Assembly (NCBI GenBank): GCA_964019165.1 | Contig: OZ025276.1 | Location: 5,889,840-5,953,839, forward strand | DNA from: Mastigias papua | Lineage: Eukaryota; Cnidaria; Scyphozoa; Rhizostomeae; Mastigiidae | DNA: 64,000 nt | Direction of reading: 5' to 3' | In this document: positions 31,208 through 46,200 of the stretch, in pieces | Layout: each line of letters begins with the position of its first letter | Numbering within the stretch: the first letter of the stretch is position 1 | Position numbers and translations under genes: made by a program | Notes under the pieces: model-generated | Database searches by the model: none | What the model saw: the letters and a program-made list of their open reading frames with translations, nothing else | Told to the model about the DNA's origin: nothing

Positions 31208-34200
31208 CTGAGACAACAATCCATTTACACAATAGTGATTGCAAATTAAAGATCAACAGCTAAGACCAGAAATGGTGGTATTCAGAATTTAATCTTAATT
31301 CTAAAGAAAAGCAGCCTTTGACCTAATGGGGTAGGGCCCGAGAGTGAAATCTTGAGCAGCGGCGTAGCGTCAGGGTAGTTAAGGTATTCAGTGAATACCC
31401 TACAATTTCCAGAAAAAATTTTAATCTGCATTATGTTGCCATAATGTTACTATGTCTCAAATACTCATTCAAACGGCAAATTTAACTCTATCTAATGTGT
31501 TTACCTGCCTTAATGTTCTAGCTGTGTAAGTGTGCAGACATGAATCGTCTGGAAGCAAGCAGATTTGTGAAGATAATGCAAAGGATCGAACAACAACTTC
31601 ATGTTAAACAGACCTTTGTAACGAATTTGTAGTGAATAACCGGTAGGGTTTTTCCACGAATCAAAATGCTCCATTTCATGAATAAAATGTTCCTTAATGA
31701 GCAAAAACAATCACAAAATACGCTGAGAAATGGTCAGCGTCCAGCATCATACTTCTAAAAGCTTACATAGAGGCTAATAGACAATTAACTTGAGTACTTG
31801 GAGTGGCGGAGTTGCTATCGAATACGTAGTAAATACGACACGTGGAATTTTAATAGGAGATTTGAAAAGGCTGCCTTTTTAGCAAGTAGTTTCTTGTCGG
31901 ATGTAAATTATGTCATGTGGTAGAAGCAGCAAGAAAGACAAATGAAAGGTACAATCTCTGCCAAAAGTCCTTGGAACACCTATTGAACAATGAAGTTTAT
32001 TTGACAATAGTGAATTTCCGGTCAAATTTGACAGCTACTGATCCCCTCCCCCCTTAAACCAATGTTGAGGTAAAAGCTTAGTTGCTAGAGTGCTATTTGA
32101 GAGCAAATTGACATGTCTGCTGGGAGTAACTCCTGATTAATTCAACATTGTTCTGAGGGGGGAGAGGGGGAGATTGCTCTACGAGTCAAAAAGTAATGCA
32201 AGTGTTCCAAGACTTTTGGCAGTGATTGTCTGAGCCAATTCTGTTAGGAGGCTACATTTTGAAAATTTTATCGGTTATACAATAGGGTTTTCGATGTCGC
32301 TGATCTCATTGGTCATATTGAAAATTTGATATTGTGCGGGGTAAGGGCACAATTGAGGGGGTGTAGTACTGATGCACTGTTCTTGGCTGGCGATCGTGTT
32401 CACCAATGCCATACCAAGCATAAAAGTGGAATCAATGAACAAATCTAAGGAAATGTAGTTATTATGCTTCTAACACAACGAAATAATCAACGTATTCTGG
32501 AATCGGCGATAGATTCTATCCACAAGAGCGGTTTCAAGCACATTTATAATCACCGCATTGAATTGGATTGCATTTCTGTACTCGTTTCCAACGGTTTACC
32601 ACACGGTTTACCATTTTATTATTGCTTATAAAACTACGGGGAATTATGCTATAACTTCCCAATTTTGCATAAAGTGGTACATAAGTAAGTACTACTGTTG
32701 TATTAAGTTCTGTGCAAAATTGATATATCCTTTTTGAGAAAAAGGAGAAAAACTGCACGGTTTACCATTTTTCAAGAAATGATTCTAATCCTATTCATGT
32801 TTATCTGCGTAAAATGGTAAACCGTGACAACTTCCTCGATTTTGCTCTCCTCTCGATAATATCAATGTACTTTTCCATATTCCTACAAATGTACTTATCC
32901 GTGTACCACTTTTACTGCGGCTATTTCTTCGATATCGCCTAATACTGAATCACACAAGCTGGAAATGTAATGGTAAACCGTGGCCAAATCGCTGTTTCGC
33001 TACCATTGCACAAGCACTGCGGGCCATCACTACTACGGAGGAACTACGAAAAGTGACGTGTATGGCAGCTGCAACAAAGAGCTAGACAATAAGCACATAG
33101 TGAGAGAGATTCTTGGTCTTGGAAATTGAAAGAGTGGTGAGAAAGTAGGAGGCCCTTCGTACAGTGACAATGTCAGCGAACCGATCGTCTCCTCCAGAAG
33201 TTTAGAGGGGATACCGGTGCTCGTACTGTAGCAACACACTTGTGTGCTGCCAGTGCCTTCAATAGCTTTGTTTTGACTCGTTTTCTGGTGTAGTGCATTG
33301 GACAGTTGTATCAGCAAGCTACAATACATTATTGTAGTACGGAAGCAAGCGGGCAAGCACATAAATCATTTCAAACTATTAGCTGTTATTTCTGCAGCCC
33401 GTAGCAATACAAGGGAGTGATTTGGTATACATGTTGATAAAGTGAATATAACTGTATGCCGGTCGTTTTAGCTGTGTATGAGGAGTGTGTACAGGGCCGG
33501 TGACACAAATATTAGTACCCTTGCCAAGGCCTAACACCAGCACCTGAAGGAGGCATCTGCTAATCCAACTCCACTGGGTCTACTCTCCAATAACAGGACC
33601 TTCTTTTAAAGGCAAGACCTACTCTCTTAGCCCCTGCCTTAACATCTGAACATAATGCGTTCTTTTTCTTTTTATTGGTCACCATATTCTAAACAGGTGA
33701 GCATATTACAGAACTTTATTGCCTTTGTTCGATTTGACGACATAGCGTTACTTGTTACTTTTGTAAGCAGAGGGTGCAGCTAATGCAATATATAGACTCC
33801 AGATCAAACTGCTTCAGCAGAAACATCTAAATGGTTGTGTTGCTATAAGTAATTAGATAAACTCTTCCGACATCTTTGTTGTCTATGTCATACAAGAAAT
33901 AAGCGAGTTGAGACTTTGCCATTTTGATCGTATAAGTAATAAGCTATCGCGCAAATGACAGTTATGCCTTACGTGAAACGTCCATTTACTAGCCTAAAAT
34001 TCAGACAGCAGCTTTATTCTCAGTGGAAAAAACACAGTTTTGCTTATTAACTTGAAGTATGAACTCATGTGCCTTCAGAATCGGATAGTCTTTCTGGCAT
34101 GAAACCATTGAAATCAGGACCACGGAAAACCCTATGGTACATATTTTTTCCATCATGTAATTCCCCTTACAACCATATTTGTGTCAGACAATCTCTGCCA

Positions 34201-37200
34201 AAAGTCCTTGGAACACCTATTGAACAATGAAGTTTATTTGACAATAGTGAATTTCCGGTCAAATTTGACAGCTACTGATCCCCTCCCCCTGTGGGAAATT
34301 CCAATGCGCGCGCAGAAATATAGTTATTTTATGAAGCATTCATTCATTTGGAGAGTTTATTTGTTAGAAGTTTGTTAAGATTCTTGTGTTGTTGTTTTCG
34401 TACAGTATCATTTACGTAAGTATTTAACTCATGTCTCCATACTAACGGAACTGAGTAACTTGCGGTTCTTTCGCGTTTTAATTGAAAGCAATATCTAGGC
34501 ATCGGAGTTATCCTTAAAGTAGTATTGATTTCCTGTTTTTCATGTTCGTCATAAATTGTTTGAGTGTCAAAAAGATCGAATTATATACGTATGTATTCTG
34601 TAAAGCAAGTTCAGTTGAGTTTTGGAGTGTAGCCGAGTGGAGTTAGATCTAGAAGTAGAGTGCAAATGGAATAGAATATGGAATGAATTACTAGAATACA
34701 TATAAGAGTGTGTTTTAATTGGCTCATTCTTCAGTTCTATTTTACCTCCTCGAACTAGCTGAGTGAGGGGTTTTTCCCCAACATCTGGTCCACCGAAGCG
34801 CCGGAGGTAAAGTTTTTCTGTCGAATGTGAAATGGCTACAGATATAGAAAAAGTTAGGAAAACACGGAGTACGTATAGAAGGAGTGCCACGAAATTGGTT
34901 ACAAGAGTGGAAGATGCATTGAAAAAAGGAGTTGGGAGAGCTGACGAAGGAAAATTAAAGCACTATGAAGATGAATTAAAAGAAAAATTATGCGAATTGA
35001 AAGAAACAGACAAACTTATTCTCGATGAGCTGATCGGTAAAGACAATGAAGAAGCAATTGACAAAGAAATGGACGATATCGGTGAGTACAAAGAGAAAAT
35101 CTCTACTACCATTTATGCAATTGAGAATGCACTAGGAGAATTAGCTATAGGCCCAACATCGGGGCAAGGGCAAAACAGTGAAGCTAACGACAGTATAGTA
35201 TCAATTAGTTCGTCACAGGCAGAGAGAAGAGTGAACGTAAGATTGCCGAAATTGGAGCTGAAAAGGTTTTCGGGTAAGATCCATGAGTTTCAAGAATTTT
35301 GGGACAGTTTCCAAAGTGCCATCCACGATAACGAGAATCTTTCCAAGGTAGATAAATTTAAATACTTAAGATCCTTTTTGGAAGAGCCAGCCAAAAGTGT
35401 GATTGCAGGGATGTCAATTACGGATGCTGATTATGAAACTGCGATTAAGCTATTAAAGAAAAGATTTGGGAAAACAGAAGTAATCCAACGAGCACACATT
35501 AATCAGTTAATAAACTTAGCTCCTGTGTATAACGAAAAGAACATCAGTCGTCTCAGAACACTGCACGATCAAATTGAGGCTCACTTTCGCGGACTTGAGG
35601 CACAAGGAGTATAGATGTCAACATACTCGAGCATCGTTGTTCCCGTTTTGATGGAAAAGATCCCGGAAGTCGTCAGGTTTAATATGATAAGAGCGACAGA
35701 GAAGAATCAATTGAAATGGGCCCTGGATGACCTGTTGTCGGCGTTGGAAAAAGAATTGGAAGTGAGGGAAAGCCACGTACCATTATTAAAGTATGCCGGG
35801 CATGGTAGCGCAGTGGCAGAGAAATCAACAAGACCGAAGACAGGCTATTTTCAAGGAGGAACTGCAACCTCGCTTTTTGTGGGAAAAGATAAACAGAGAA
35901 AGTGTGTATTCTGCACAGAAGATCATCCTCCAGAGGCATGTGAAAATGTGAAAGACACTGATCAACGCAAATGTATCCTTAGAAAATTTGCTAAATGTTT
36001 TGCATGTCTAAATTCAGGTCATAGAGCTTTTGAGTGTAAGAACAGAGTTAGTTGTAGAAATTGTAAGGGGAAACACCACGTTGCAGTGTGTCATAACAAC
36101 AGGCCTAAGTCCACTGCATCTGTCGCGCCCAAGGTATACCCCCATAGCCCCGACGCACCTGCACCACTAAATGCGAATGCGACCTCATGGGTTGGGAAAA
36201 CGGGCTCCGGGGAGGATGTAGCGCTGCAGACCGCCCTAGCTAAAGTGAAAGGAGTGAAAAAAGAGTGCACAATGAGAATCTTATTCGACACAGGCAGTCA
36301 TAAGTCATTTATTGCTGCTGAGGCTGTCGATAAGATAGGATTGCCAGTTGTGAGGAGAGAAAGGCTAGGAATACAAGCCTTTGGGAGTAAGGAGGCGGAA
36401 GTAAGAGTGAGAGAGATAGTAGATGTTTGTTTAGCACCTTTGGATGGAAGAGAGAGAGTTGTTGTATCATGTTATGTAGTAGATGAAGTTTCTTGCATTC
36501 CTAATGTACACCCTGAAGTGGTAAGAAATTTGTACCCCCATTTGAAGGGGATTTGGTTCTCAGATGTTTGTAGATCAGAAGACACGCTGGCTGTGGACAT
36601 TTTAATTGGTTCAGATGCAATATGGGAATTTCAAGAAGGCACATCAATACGAGGGGGGCCAGGTGAACCTGTGGCTGTCAAGACCAAGCTTGGATGGGTT
36701 TTGTCTGGACCACTCAAGATAGCAGGTAAGAAGTTTAAACCAGTTAGTAGTGCTGTAGTTAATTTTTTACCATCTGTTAACCAAGGTGTAGATAAGAGGT
36801 CAATTGAAGAAAATGTTAACCGCCTATGGGACCTTGAAACCCTAGGAATAAGACAGGATGATGAGGTACATGAGACCATTAAGGACGATATCCTTTTTAC
36901 AGGTAACCGGTACTCCGTAGGATTGCCATGGAAGATAGGGCACAACAAATTGCCATCTAATTATGAGAATTGTGTTGCAAGACTGCAAGGGCAGATTAGG
37001 AAATTTAAGAAAGATCCTCTTATATTTAATGAGTGTAATAAAATCATTACAGAGCAATTAGAAAATGGAGTTATTGAGCAGGTAGTTGAACTGGATGAGG
37101 CAGAAAAGGTACATTATCTTCCTAGTCAGACTGTTGTGCGGGCAGAAGCAGAAACCACAAAAGTAAGGCTCGTTTTTGATGCTTCCTGCAAGGATAGGAG

Positions 37201-40200
37201 AGCAGGTACATCTTTGAATGATTGCTTACATGCAGGCCCATCGCTGACACCTTTTTTATTTGATATTCTGTTGCGATTTAGAGAATATAGAGTAGCCCTT
37301 GTTGGTGATATTGAGAAAGCTTTTTTGAATATAGAGATAAACCCTGTAGACAGAGATTGCCTCAGATTTCTCTGGGTAAGTGACATCAATGCTAAGGAGC
37401 AAGAAATCCTGGTCTATAGGTATAGGACTGTTGTGTTTGGAGTTCGTTCTTCTCCATTCTTATTAAATGCTGTGCTACAACATCACATAAAGACCTACCA
37501 GGAAGATCAAGACATTGTTTCTAAATTGTTACAAAGTTTCTATGTAGATGACCTAGTGTCCGGATGTGAGAGTATTGACAAGGCTTTAGAGCTTTACCAG
37601 AAAGCAAAAGAAAGAATGTTAGCAGGAGGGTTTAAGCTAAGAAAATGGAAAACGAATGATGTTGAACTATTGCAGGAGATAAATAAGAATGAGAGTGTGG
37701 AGAAAGAAGAAAATTCTGGTCAGTTGGATGTATCATATGCTAAGGAAACATTAGGCTCAGCTAAGGACTTGGGGGGAAAAACAAAGGTTTTAGGACTAGT
37801 TTGGGACAGTGGTAAAGATGAGATAGAGTTTGATTTTGGTAAAATGGCTATTGAAAGTGGTGAAAAACAGCCTACTAAGAGGAATATATTAAGCACTTTG
37901 GCTAGTCTTTTTGATCCCCTAGGCTTGATTAGCCCTATAGGAGTTTCGGGAAAGGTTTTATTTCAAGAGCTATGCAAGGACAAACTAGGTTGGGATGATC
38001 CAATTTCAGAGGAAAGATCTATAAAGTGGAAGGCATGGCAAAGAGAATTAGGTGTGGTTAAGTCTATAGTGCTACCTAGGTGTGTGTATGATGGTTCTGA
38101 AGGGGAAGTTCTTAGTTGGCAGTTGCATGGATTTGGTGATGCTAGTAAGCAAGCTTATTGTGCCATTGTTTACCTAGTGTGTGAGACGACAAGGGGAATC
38201 CATGTTTCTCTCCTATCTTCAAAGACTAGAGTTGCACCCTTGAAAGGGTTAAGCATACCTAGGTTAGAGCTACTGAGTGCCAGGAATTTAGCTGTGTTAA
38301 TGAACACCGTGTATAATGCCCTTAAGACTCAGATAAAGATAGATTGTATCCGCTATTGGCTTGACAGTATGACAGCCCTTTATTGGATCTTCAATAATGG
38401 GGAGTGGAAACAGTGGGTGCAGTATAGAGTATCTGAAATATTGAAGCTAACAAACAAAGAGAATTGGGGTCATGTAGAAGGAACCAACAACCCAGCAGAC
38501 ATAGGATCCCGAGGGGTTTCAGCCAGTCACTTGCGTGATAGCCAGTTGTGGTGGAATGGACCTGGTTGGCTCAAAAAGGGGAGAAGTGAGTGGCCTAGAA
38601 GCTTAGCTATTAATGAGTCAGAAGAAGTAATCAAAGAGAGAAAGAAGGTTAATGTTTTAGCGGTAGTTGTAAAAGAAGCCAAGGATATTGGTCAGGTTAT
38701 TGATGTAAACAGGTATAGCACTTTTGAAAAGTTACTAAGGGTAACAGCAATTGTTTTGCGATTTATAAGAAACTTGAAAAATAGAAAGGAAGGAAAGGAA
38801 CTGGAAAGAGGAAATTTAAGTGTGACAGAAATTAGGCATGCAGAAAAGCATTGGGCTCAACAAGCACAATTGACCCTTAAGAATGATGTAAGTTTCAAGA
38901 AGATTGCGTGTCAGCTTAATATTATAGAAATAGATGGTGTTTATGTGTGCAAAGGGAGATTGGAGAACGTGGATATGCCAATTGCTTCAAAGTACCCAAT
39001 ATATCTGCCAAAGGACAACAGAATTACTGAGTTGATAATAATAGATTGCCATAGAAGGTCATGTCATTGTGGAGTAAAAGCTACTTTAGCCGAATTAAGA
39101 TCTAGGTTTTGGGTACCTAAGGGGAGGCAGCAGGTGAAAAAGGTTCTAAGAAAATGTGTAGTATGCAAGAAACTGGAGGGCAGACCATTTAATGAACCTC
39201 AAACAGCACCACTTCCTGAATATAGAGTGAACAAAGCACCACCCTTCAGTAAGATAGGGGTGGATTTCGCCGGTCCTCTTTATGTGAAGCAAGAAAAGGG
39301 TAAAATGGTCAAATGTTATATTTGTTTGTTTTCATGCTGTGTGACTAGAGCACTGCATCTAGAGCTTGTTAAGGATTTGTCAGCACCTACGTTTTTGAAC
39401 TATTTACGACGCTTTTGTGCAAGGAGAGGGACACCAGATTTGATAAATTCCGATAACGCCAAAACGTTTAAGTCTACCGCAAAAATTGTTGAAAAGTCTT
39501 GCTAGAGATCCTGAAGTTGTAACGTATTTGCAATCTAGTAGAATCGAGTGGAAGTTTAATTTAGAGGTAAGTCCTTGGCAAGGTGGACACTTTGAGCGAT
39601 TGATAGGCTGTGTAAAGAGATGTCTTCGAAAAGTTATTGGAAATGCGAGACTTTCATACGATGAGCTTAGTACTGTGCTGACGGAAATAGAGTGTATCTT
39701 GAATTCACGCCCTCTTACCTATTCTTATTCTGAATTTGGTGAGGAAGTTTTAACCCCGTCTCATTTGATATTTGGAAGAAGACTAACTTCTCTTTCCACA
39801 GGTTTTTCAAACTGTGTACGTTGCGATGATAATGATTCTCAGTTTAATCTTTCTAAACGATTCTTATACTTATCGAGAACACTTAGTCATTTTTGGAATA
39901 GGTGGCGGCGAGAGTACCTTCCAGACTTACGAGAAGCCCACAGAATGAACGCTAAATCATCTGCCGAAGCGAAAACTGGCGATGTAGTATTGATACAGGA
40001 CGACAATGTAAAGAGAGGAATGTGGAAAATGGGTATTGTTGAAGAAGTAATAAAAGGTAAAGATGGATATATCAGAGGAGCAAAGGTACGTAAGATAGGG
40101 AAAGGTAAGCCAGAAATTCTGAATAGACCTTTACAAAAACTTTTTCCCTTAGAGATTGTAAGTTCGAAACCGTGTGAGAAAAGTGAGAATGTCGAGAAAA

Positions 40201-43200
40201 GAGAGATAAAACTGTTGAATGCAAGTGAAGGGAAGAATGCCAATGAGAATAGGCCTCGGCCCTGCAGAGCGGCGGCGCAGGACGCGCGATGGAAGTCCCA
40301 GCTTATGCTTGGCCCTTAGCGGTCCAAGGAGGGGGGTGTGTGGGAAATTCCAATGCGCGCGCAGAAATATAGTTATTTTATGAAGCATTCATTCATTTGG
40401 AGAGTTTATTTGTTAGAAGTTTGTTAAGATTCTTGTGTTGTTGTTTTCGTACAGTATCATTTACGTAAGTATTTAACTCATGTCTCCATACTAACGGAAC
40501 TGAGTAACTTGCGGTTCTTTCGCGTTTTAATTGAAAGCAATATCTAGGCATCGGAGTTATCCTTAAAGTAGTATTGATTTCCTGTTTTTCATGTTCGTCA
40601 TAAATTGTTTGAGTGTCAAAAAGATCGAATTATATACGTATGTATTCTGTAAAGCAAGTTCAGTTGAGTTTTGGAGTGTAGCCGAGTGGAGTTAGATCTA
40701 GAAGTAGAGTGCAAATGGAATAGAATATGGAATGAATTACTAGAATACATATAAGAGTGTGTTTTAATTGGCTCATTCTTCAGTTCTATTTTACCTCCTC
40801 GAACTAGCTGAGTGAGGGGTTTTTCCCCAACACCCCCCTTAAACCAATGTTGAGGTAAAAGCTTAGTTGCTAGAGTGCTATTTGAGAGCAAATTGACATG
40901 TCTGCTGGGAGTAACTCCTGATTAATTCAACATTGTTCTGAGGGGGGAGAGGGGGAGATTGCTCTACGAGTCAAAAAGTAATGCAAGTGTTCCAAGACTT
41001 TTGGCAGTGATTGTAGGTAGCTCGTAGAGGCTCAGTCGCACTTAGGCCAAGTTCCCCAATGTCTCATTTTGCGGTGTTAGGAGGAGCATATAATTGTTTT
41101 GATTCCGTGAATAATGTAACGATAGATGTCAAACATTTCCCCTATATTTCTAAATATATGCAAGTTCCCTGGCCTAGTCTTTCTGTCTACTTAATGCGTG
41201 CTGCTAGATTTGCACAATCCAAAGGGTCTTGCAGAGTCATGTGATATTGTCTCTATCAACATTCGGACTTATCACTCATTCTCTGCTATTGTCCAGTTGA
41301 CATTGTAAACAATGTTCTTTTAAGGCTTCTAGAACCTTCTAGGCTTTGTTGTTATGGGCCCTGTTAATGATATGCTAGAGGGATTTAGCTTGACTATGGG
41401 GGAATCAGCGGTGTGTGATATCGTCACGTCGCTGATTCAAAAATCATTTCCAAATTATCATTTGCAGAAAAAGAGGATTTTTGATAAGGGAAGGTCGAAG
41501 CATTGCAATAACATCACATAGCCTAGATACAATGTTTGGTATTAATCCTCGGTTCCTTCCTGTTATGTGACCATGAGCAACTGATGAATACGGGGTAGGA
41601 GATTGACTTTTTACTAGATATTTATATTCATGGTATTAAATTCCACGGGACGTTAACTAGCCACATCCAGCCACACCCTATGATAGAATACCCTGTCGAA
41701 AAAGTCACACTACGTCACTGATTCTGAGCTTGCAGTATATTTCAATATGCAATCCCTGCCAAAAGTCTTTGAACACTTACAATACTTTAACACTCATACA
41801 GGTCGCCAATCCCCCTCAAAACAATGTTGAATTAGACAAGGGGCTACTAGCAGCAGACACATCGAATCATTCTCAAATATCGCTTACGCAACTAAGCTTG
41901 TACTACGGACTTTGCTTTAAGTAGTGAGAGGATTAACATAGACCGGAAATTTATCATAATCAAATAAACTGCATCATGCAGAGGTTGTTCAAAGGACTTT
42001 TGGCATTGATTTTAGAAGATAACAGTCAACATGTTGGTGGATGAGAGACTTAGGAAAGTTTGTTTTATATGGGCCTTACCATTCTTCCTAAAGCAACAAT
42101 ACCTTTAACCACTGCATCCATATTTTGATTTTCAAATAGATCCACAGACTGGAATAAATCGGTCTTACTCACTCCATAGTTTTCACATGCATGCAGAAAT
42201 TTACCAATATTTTCCATCTAGAAAAGGAGATAGACTAAATGTAAGCCTAAATAGAGAGAATTTCCACAGGAAGATAACATACCTAAAACACGTTATGTAA
42301 AAGTAGGACAAATATGATGACTCAGACGATGCTCGAGCGATCAACCCTCGACTTTCTAAACTGTGTTATCTATGAAACCATCCATTGAGTTATAGCAAAG
42401 GACATGAGCTGCCAAAGAAACCAAATAATAGACTTGAAATAGAAAATAGCTGGGTCTAACTCTGCAAAGGTTTCTTTAATAACTCACCAATATCAATGGT
42501 TGGCTGCCTTTATTGATCTTTTTAACACTTCCGGGTGCAAGTGCATTGATCAAACTGGAAATCAAATTACCAACGCTAAATCTACAAATCTGATTTATAT
42601 TCATATGCTTTTTTAACAACCATTTCATCAGTATAAGCTATATCATACGGTTCATTAAACCTAAACCTTTGGTCAGAATTGTCATTTCGCTATTATTATA
42701 AACCATCAGAAACATGATTCTTTTGAAAGCTAACTCTATGATGGTCTGACAAACATACGGCCATGAAAAGACCGGTCCATACAATCTTGAAAATAAATCT
42801 CTTTAGCTACTTCCTTTGAAACTTCTGTGCAACATACTTCGTAACTCACATGCCTCTGAATGCACTAACGATTTCACGTACTATATAAATAGGCAAAGAA
42901 ATTCACAGAGCTTTAATGAACAGTGGTGACAATATTGAAATTGAATGCATTATTTAATATGGTTAATAAGCACATTACTATTTTTATAATGGCCAAACGT
43001 CCCTGCAGAGTATTCACCGATTCATGCAGAGCAGAATCTCACATCGTTCTACAGATGCAAATGTATGGAATGAAATAGAAACCATTTACTAATAGTGGTT
43101 ATTTGATCATAGATAATCCTTTGCCGAAACATTTTCTAATTCTTAAAGTTTGTTATAGGGAAGAGACTGTTAAAGGACATAATACAGTTGTGATATGTAA

Positions 43201-46200
43201 AATGATCATAGTATTCGCGGTCTTTCAACGTTAAACAACAAAGAATACACAATGTATGTACACTATATTTGTTTTTCTTTGTACAAGATGAGCATTGACA
43301 ACCACTAAATATATATCTTGTAGATATCAACTAAGCCCCCAAGGCAGTTGCTTAAATATTCTGTATAACAGGGATAATATTGGAAAAACAGAAATAAGCG
43401 AAAGGATTGACTCTAACTATAATTTGTGTAAAATGAATCCTAAGAGCATTTCTCCATCGCCGCCAATCTTACCTTCATCATGTAAATTCCATACTTTCCA
43501 TCCAGGCAAAACTGTTTGATAATGGCAATGAAGACTAACTCTTAGAGTAGCTTCGCAGTAATCATAAACCATTCTTGAACTAAATAGCTCATCTCACATC
43601 AAATGTCTAGTATTATTGGACATCTTCAAATGTTCAATATATATGCTTAAATTGTTTTTCCTGGACATCTAGCATGTCATTTTATCAAATAATTGTTAAT
43701 CATGGGACATTTGATGTGAGATGACCTTTTCTTATTTTGATGTAAATATGCTAAATAGTAAGCACCATATGCAGTTGGGACCAGATGACTCAGAGTCCTT
43801 TCCGGCTGTATGTGGTGCAAACAAAGTATTATATTGTATTTTTATTTTATTTTAATATTTAAAAAAAAACAAAAATTCTTGAACTCGTAAATATAACAAG
43901 CTTAATAAAACATAATGCATACTTGCATAATATGGAGCCATCTTTGAGTACCTTATGTACTTGATCAGGACCCTCGGCACCTTTCATTGTTTGTTCACCA
44001 AGAATTGCCTCCATCCATTGAATTGCGTCTGCTTCAAGTTTTGGGTCATATTTACTGAGAATCTGCAGAAACAAATACATACTAATTTCAGCAATTTTAT
44101 GACTGTTTTCCAATTAACATTCTGCGCCATTGTGCATACACATAACACCTAAACACATAGGCAGTTGCAATTTACCAAAATACTTGCTGCCATGCCGCAT
44201 TTCTACACTACAGTAGCTACATGGTTATAACGTACTTCAAGGGATCAGTTGAGTTGGTACGTTTTATCCAAGGTACTCTGTAACAGGATACAGACCAGAA
44301 TTGCCAAGGCATATAGTGATACAGTATTCTCTCCAATTAGCGGACACCGTTGGGACAAGAGCACGGTGTCCGCTAATTGGAAGTGTCCGCCTTTTAAGAA
44401 TTCTTTCAATGAAAGTCTCAAATTTGAGAAAAAGCCGGAGTTTTTGTATTTAAAAGCTGGTCTGGGTTATTTGTGGCTATCGGGTTGAACTTAGACACTT
44501 ATAAAAGAAACAATAGCCAAATTGAACGTAACACAACCTTTTTTGCAACAAAAACTAATATCAACATCATATATAATATCAACTAACGAAATCAAAAATT
44601 GCAAGAAAATGTTTATTTGCCATACTGTATGTTCTTACTTAAAAAAGTTTTTAATTGACTGTTGTTTTTTGTTGTTGACATGAATAATTTCTAGTCTCTC
44701 TTTAAGTGAGGACAAAGAAGCTCTTTCCTCATTATTGAGATCTTCAAGTTTATCAATCTATCAATCATTCTTAGTGCTTCATATGTAGCAATCTTCTCTT
44801 CCACGCCAGCATTTTCATCATCTTTTTCACTGTCATCAGACGAAACCTCTTCTACATCTTCTACTCCAGATTACTTACGGAGACATTCACGAACACATTT
44901 TTTACTGAAGTTTATCTCCAATCTACTTAATCAGAGTTGATTTCAGAAACCGAAGTACATCAGTATAAGTCTTTTGCAAGAGGATATCATGCCTATATGA
45001 ACATCTGGAGTCCGTTGGTGGGGAAAATTTTACAATGCAAGTATCAGCCATCTAATGAAGTGGAGGAAACTACAATAGATAGCCATCATTAGAACTGATT
45101 CTTTGCGAAAAGAAAGTATTGTTGGACACGTGCCACAAAACATTTCGAAGTTATGCATATTATTCTTGAAAGTGCCAAACACTTACATTACAGCTGAAGT
45201 CATTGGATAGAGGTTGAATCGTGCATGTGGCTATGGTCTGGAGATTTCAGTAATTTACCACATCCATGGTCACGAAAAATTAGTAAACTGGGCTGTAAAG
45301 AAGCTCGAAGCTATTTTATGCCAAATAGATTGCCAAGTGTCTAAGTGTTTGAAATAAATATTTGAACAAATACTCATTCGTTTCAGTTTTTTGTTCGCTG
45401 CCTCCTAACTTCGTGTACTGTCCGCTAGTTGGAAAGAAAACACTGCCAAATTGACTATTCTGTGCAAAAGATATTGTCCGTTAATTAGAGTGTCCGCTAA
45501 TTAAGTGTCCGATTTTTAGAAAGTTTTTATGAGGCTTTGACGAGAAAACGATCGGGGAAAAAAAGATGTCAGCTAATCAGAGGTTTCCGCCTTTTTAGAG
45601 TGTCCGTTAATTGGAAAGAATACTGTATAAGCCTTTCAGCTGCTTTTACCTCTTCTGAGACTGAAATACTGTAAATAAAGATGCTCATAAGATTCGTCTC
45701 TTTAAAAAGTGAAAGATTCTAAAAAAGTAAACAATATTTTTATGCATAGAACACTTGTAGTTGAAATGTTCATGAATAGTTATTATAAGGTTTAACGTCG
45801 TCCTCTACATGCTTTCGAATAGTTTTCTAAATTGAAGGATATTTTACATTTGCATCAATTTCAATTAAATGTAGCAGTTTCTCTTCGGCGTTAGGTAAAT
45901 TTCCAGACGTGAATATCCATTACTATTATTGAGATGGTGCACACCAAAAACAATGCTAATGATGCATCTGCAGCTCCTTTGCTCCAGAGACTAGGCTGGC
46001 CATCAGTACAACAGCTGATAAATAAAGAAACAGGTTCCATGGTTTACAAATCTCTTAACTCTCTTGCACCTCAATATCTCAGTGACCTTTTTCCTTGAGA
46101 TTATCAGGGGTACATCCAAGAGAATTAAGAAACTCTAAAGCAGACCTTGCAATACCCATGTTGAGAACTGGTAATGGCCAGAAATCCTTTGCGTATCGTG

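Larger units (their letters stand above)
34290..40832 (+). mobile_element. BEL/Pao LTR retrotransposon, complete copy
   Basis: 6543 bp with two 494-bp LTRs that read identical by eye (TGTGGG...CAACA), a CCCCC duplication at 34285-34289 and 40833-40837, a primer-binding site starting TGGTCCACC at 34786 and a purine tract at 40326-40336. Coding order is Gag, protease, RT, RNase H, integrase, as in BEL/Pao. It lies antisense to the transgelin-like gene in its last intron. Confidence 0.93.
34189..41013. mobile_element. 277-bp MITE, copy F, interrupted by the BEL element
   Basis: Left part 34189-34289 (101 bp) and right part 40838-41013 (176 bp) total 277 bp when one copy of the 5-bp duplication is counted, exactly the length of intact copies. 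TA on the right (41014-41015), GA on the left. Confidence 0.88.

Noticed and set aside
33033..33362. 109-codon - strand frame
   Set aside because: No domain, signal or splice context; it fits a chance frame in an intron.
31353..41725. hAT-like ends (AGCGGCGTAGCG at 31355 and an inverted CAGTGACGTAGTG at about 41700) as one large transposon
   Set aside because: They are 10 kb apart across unrelated sequence and differ in detail; at most they are two separate fragments.
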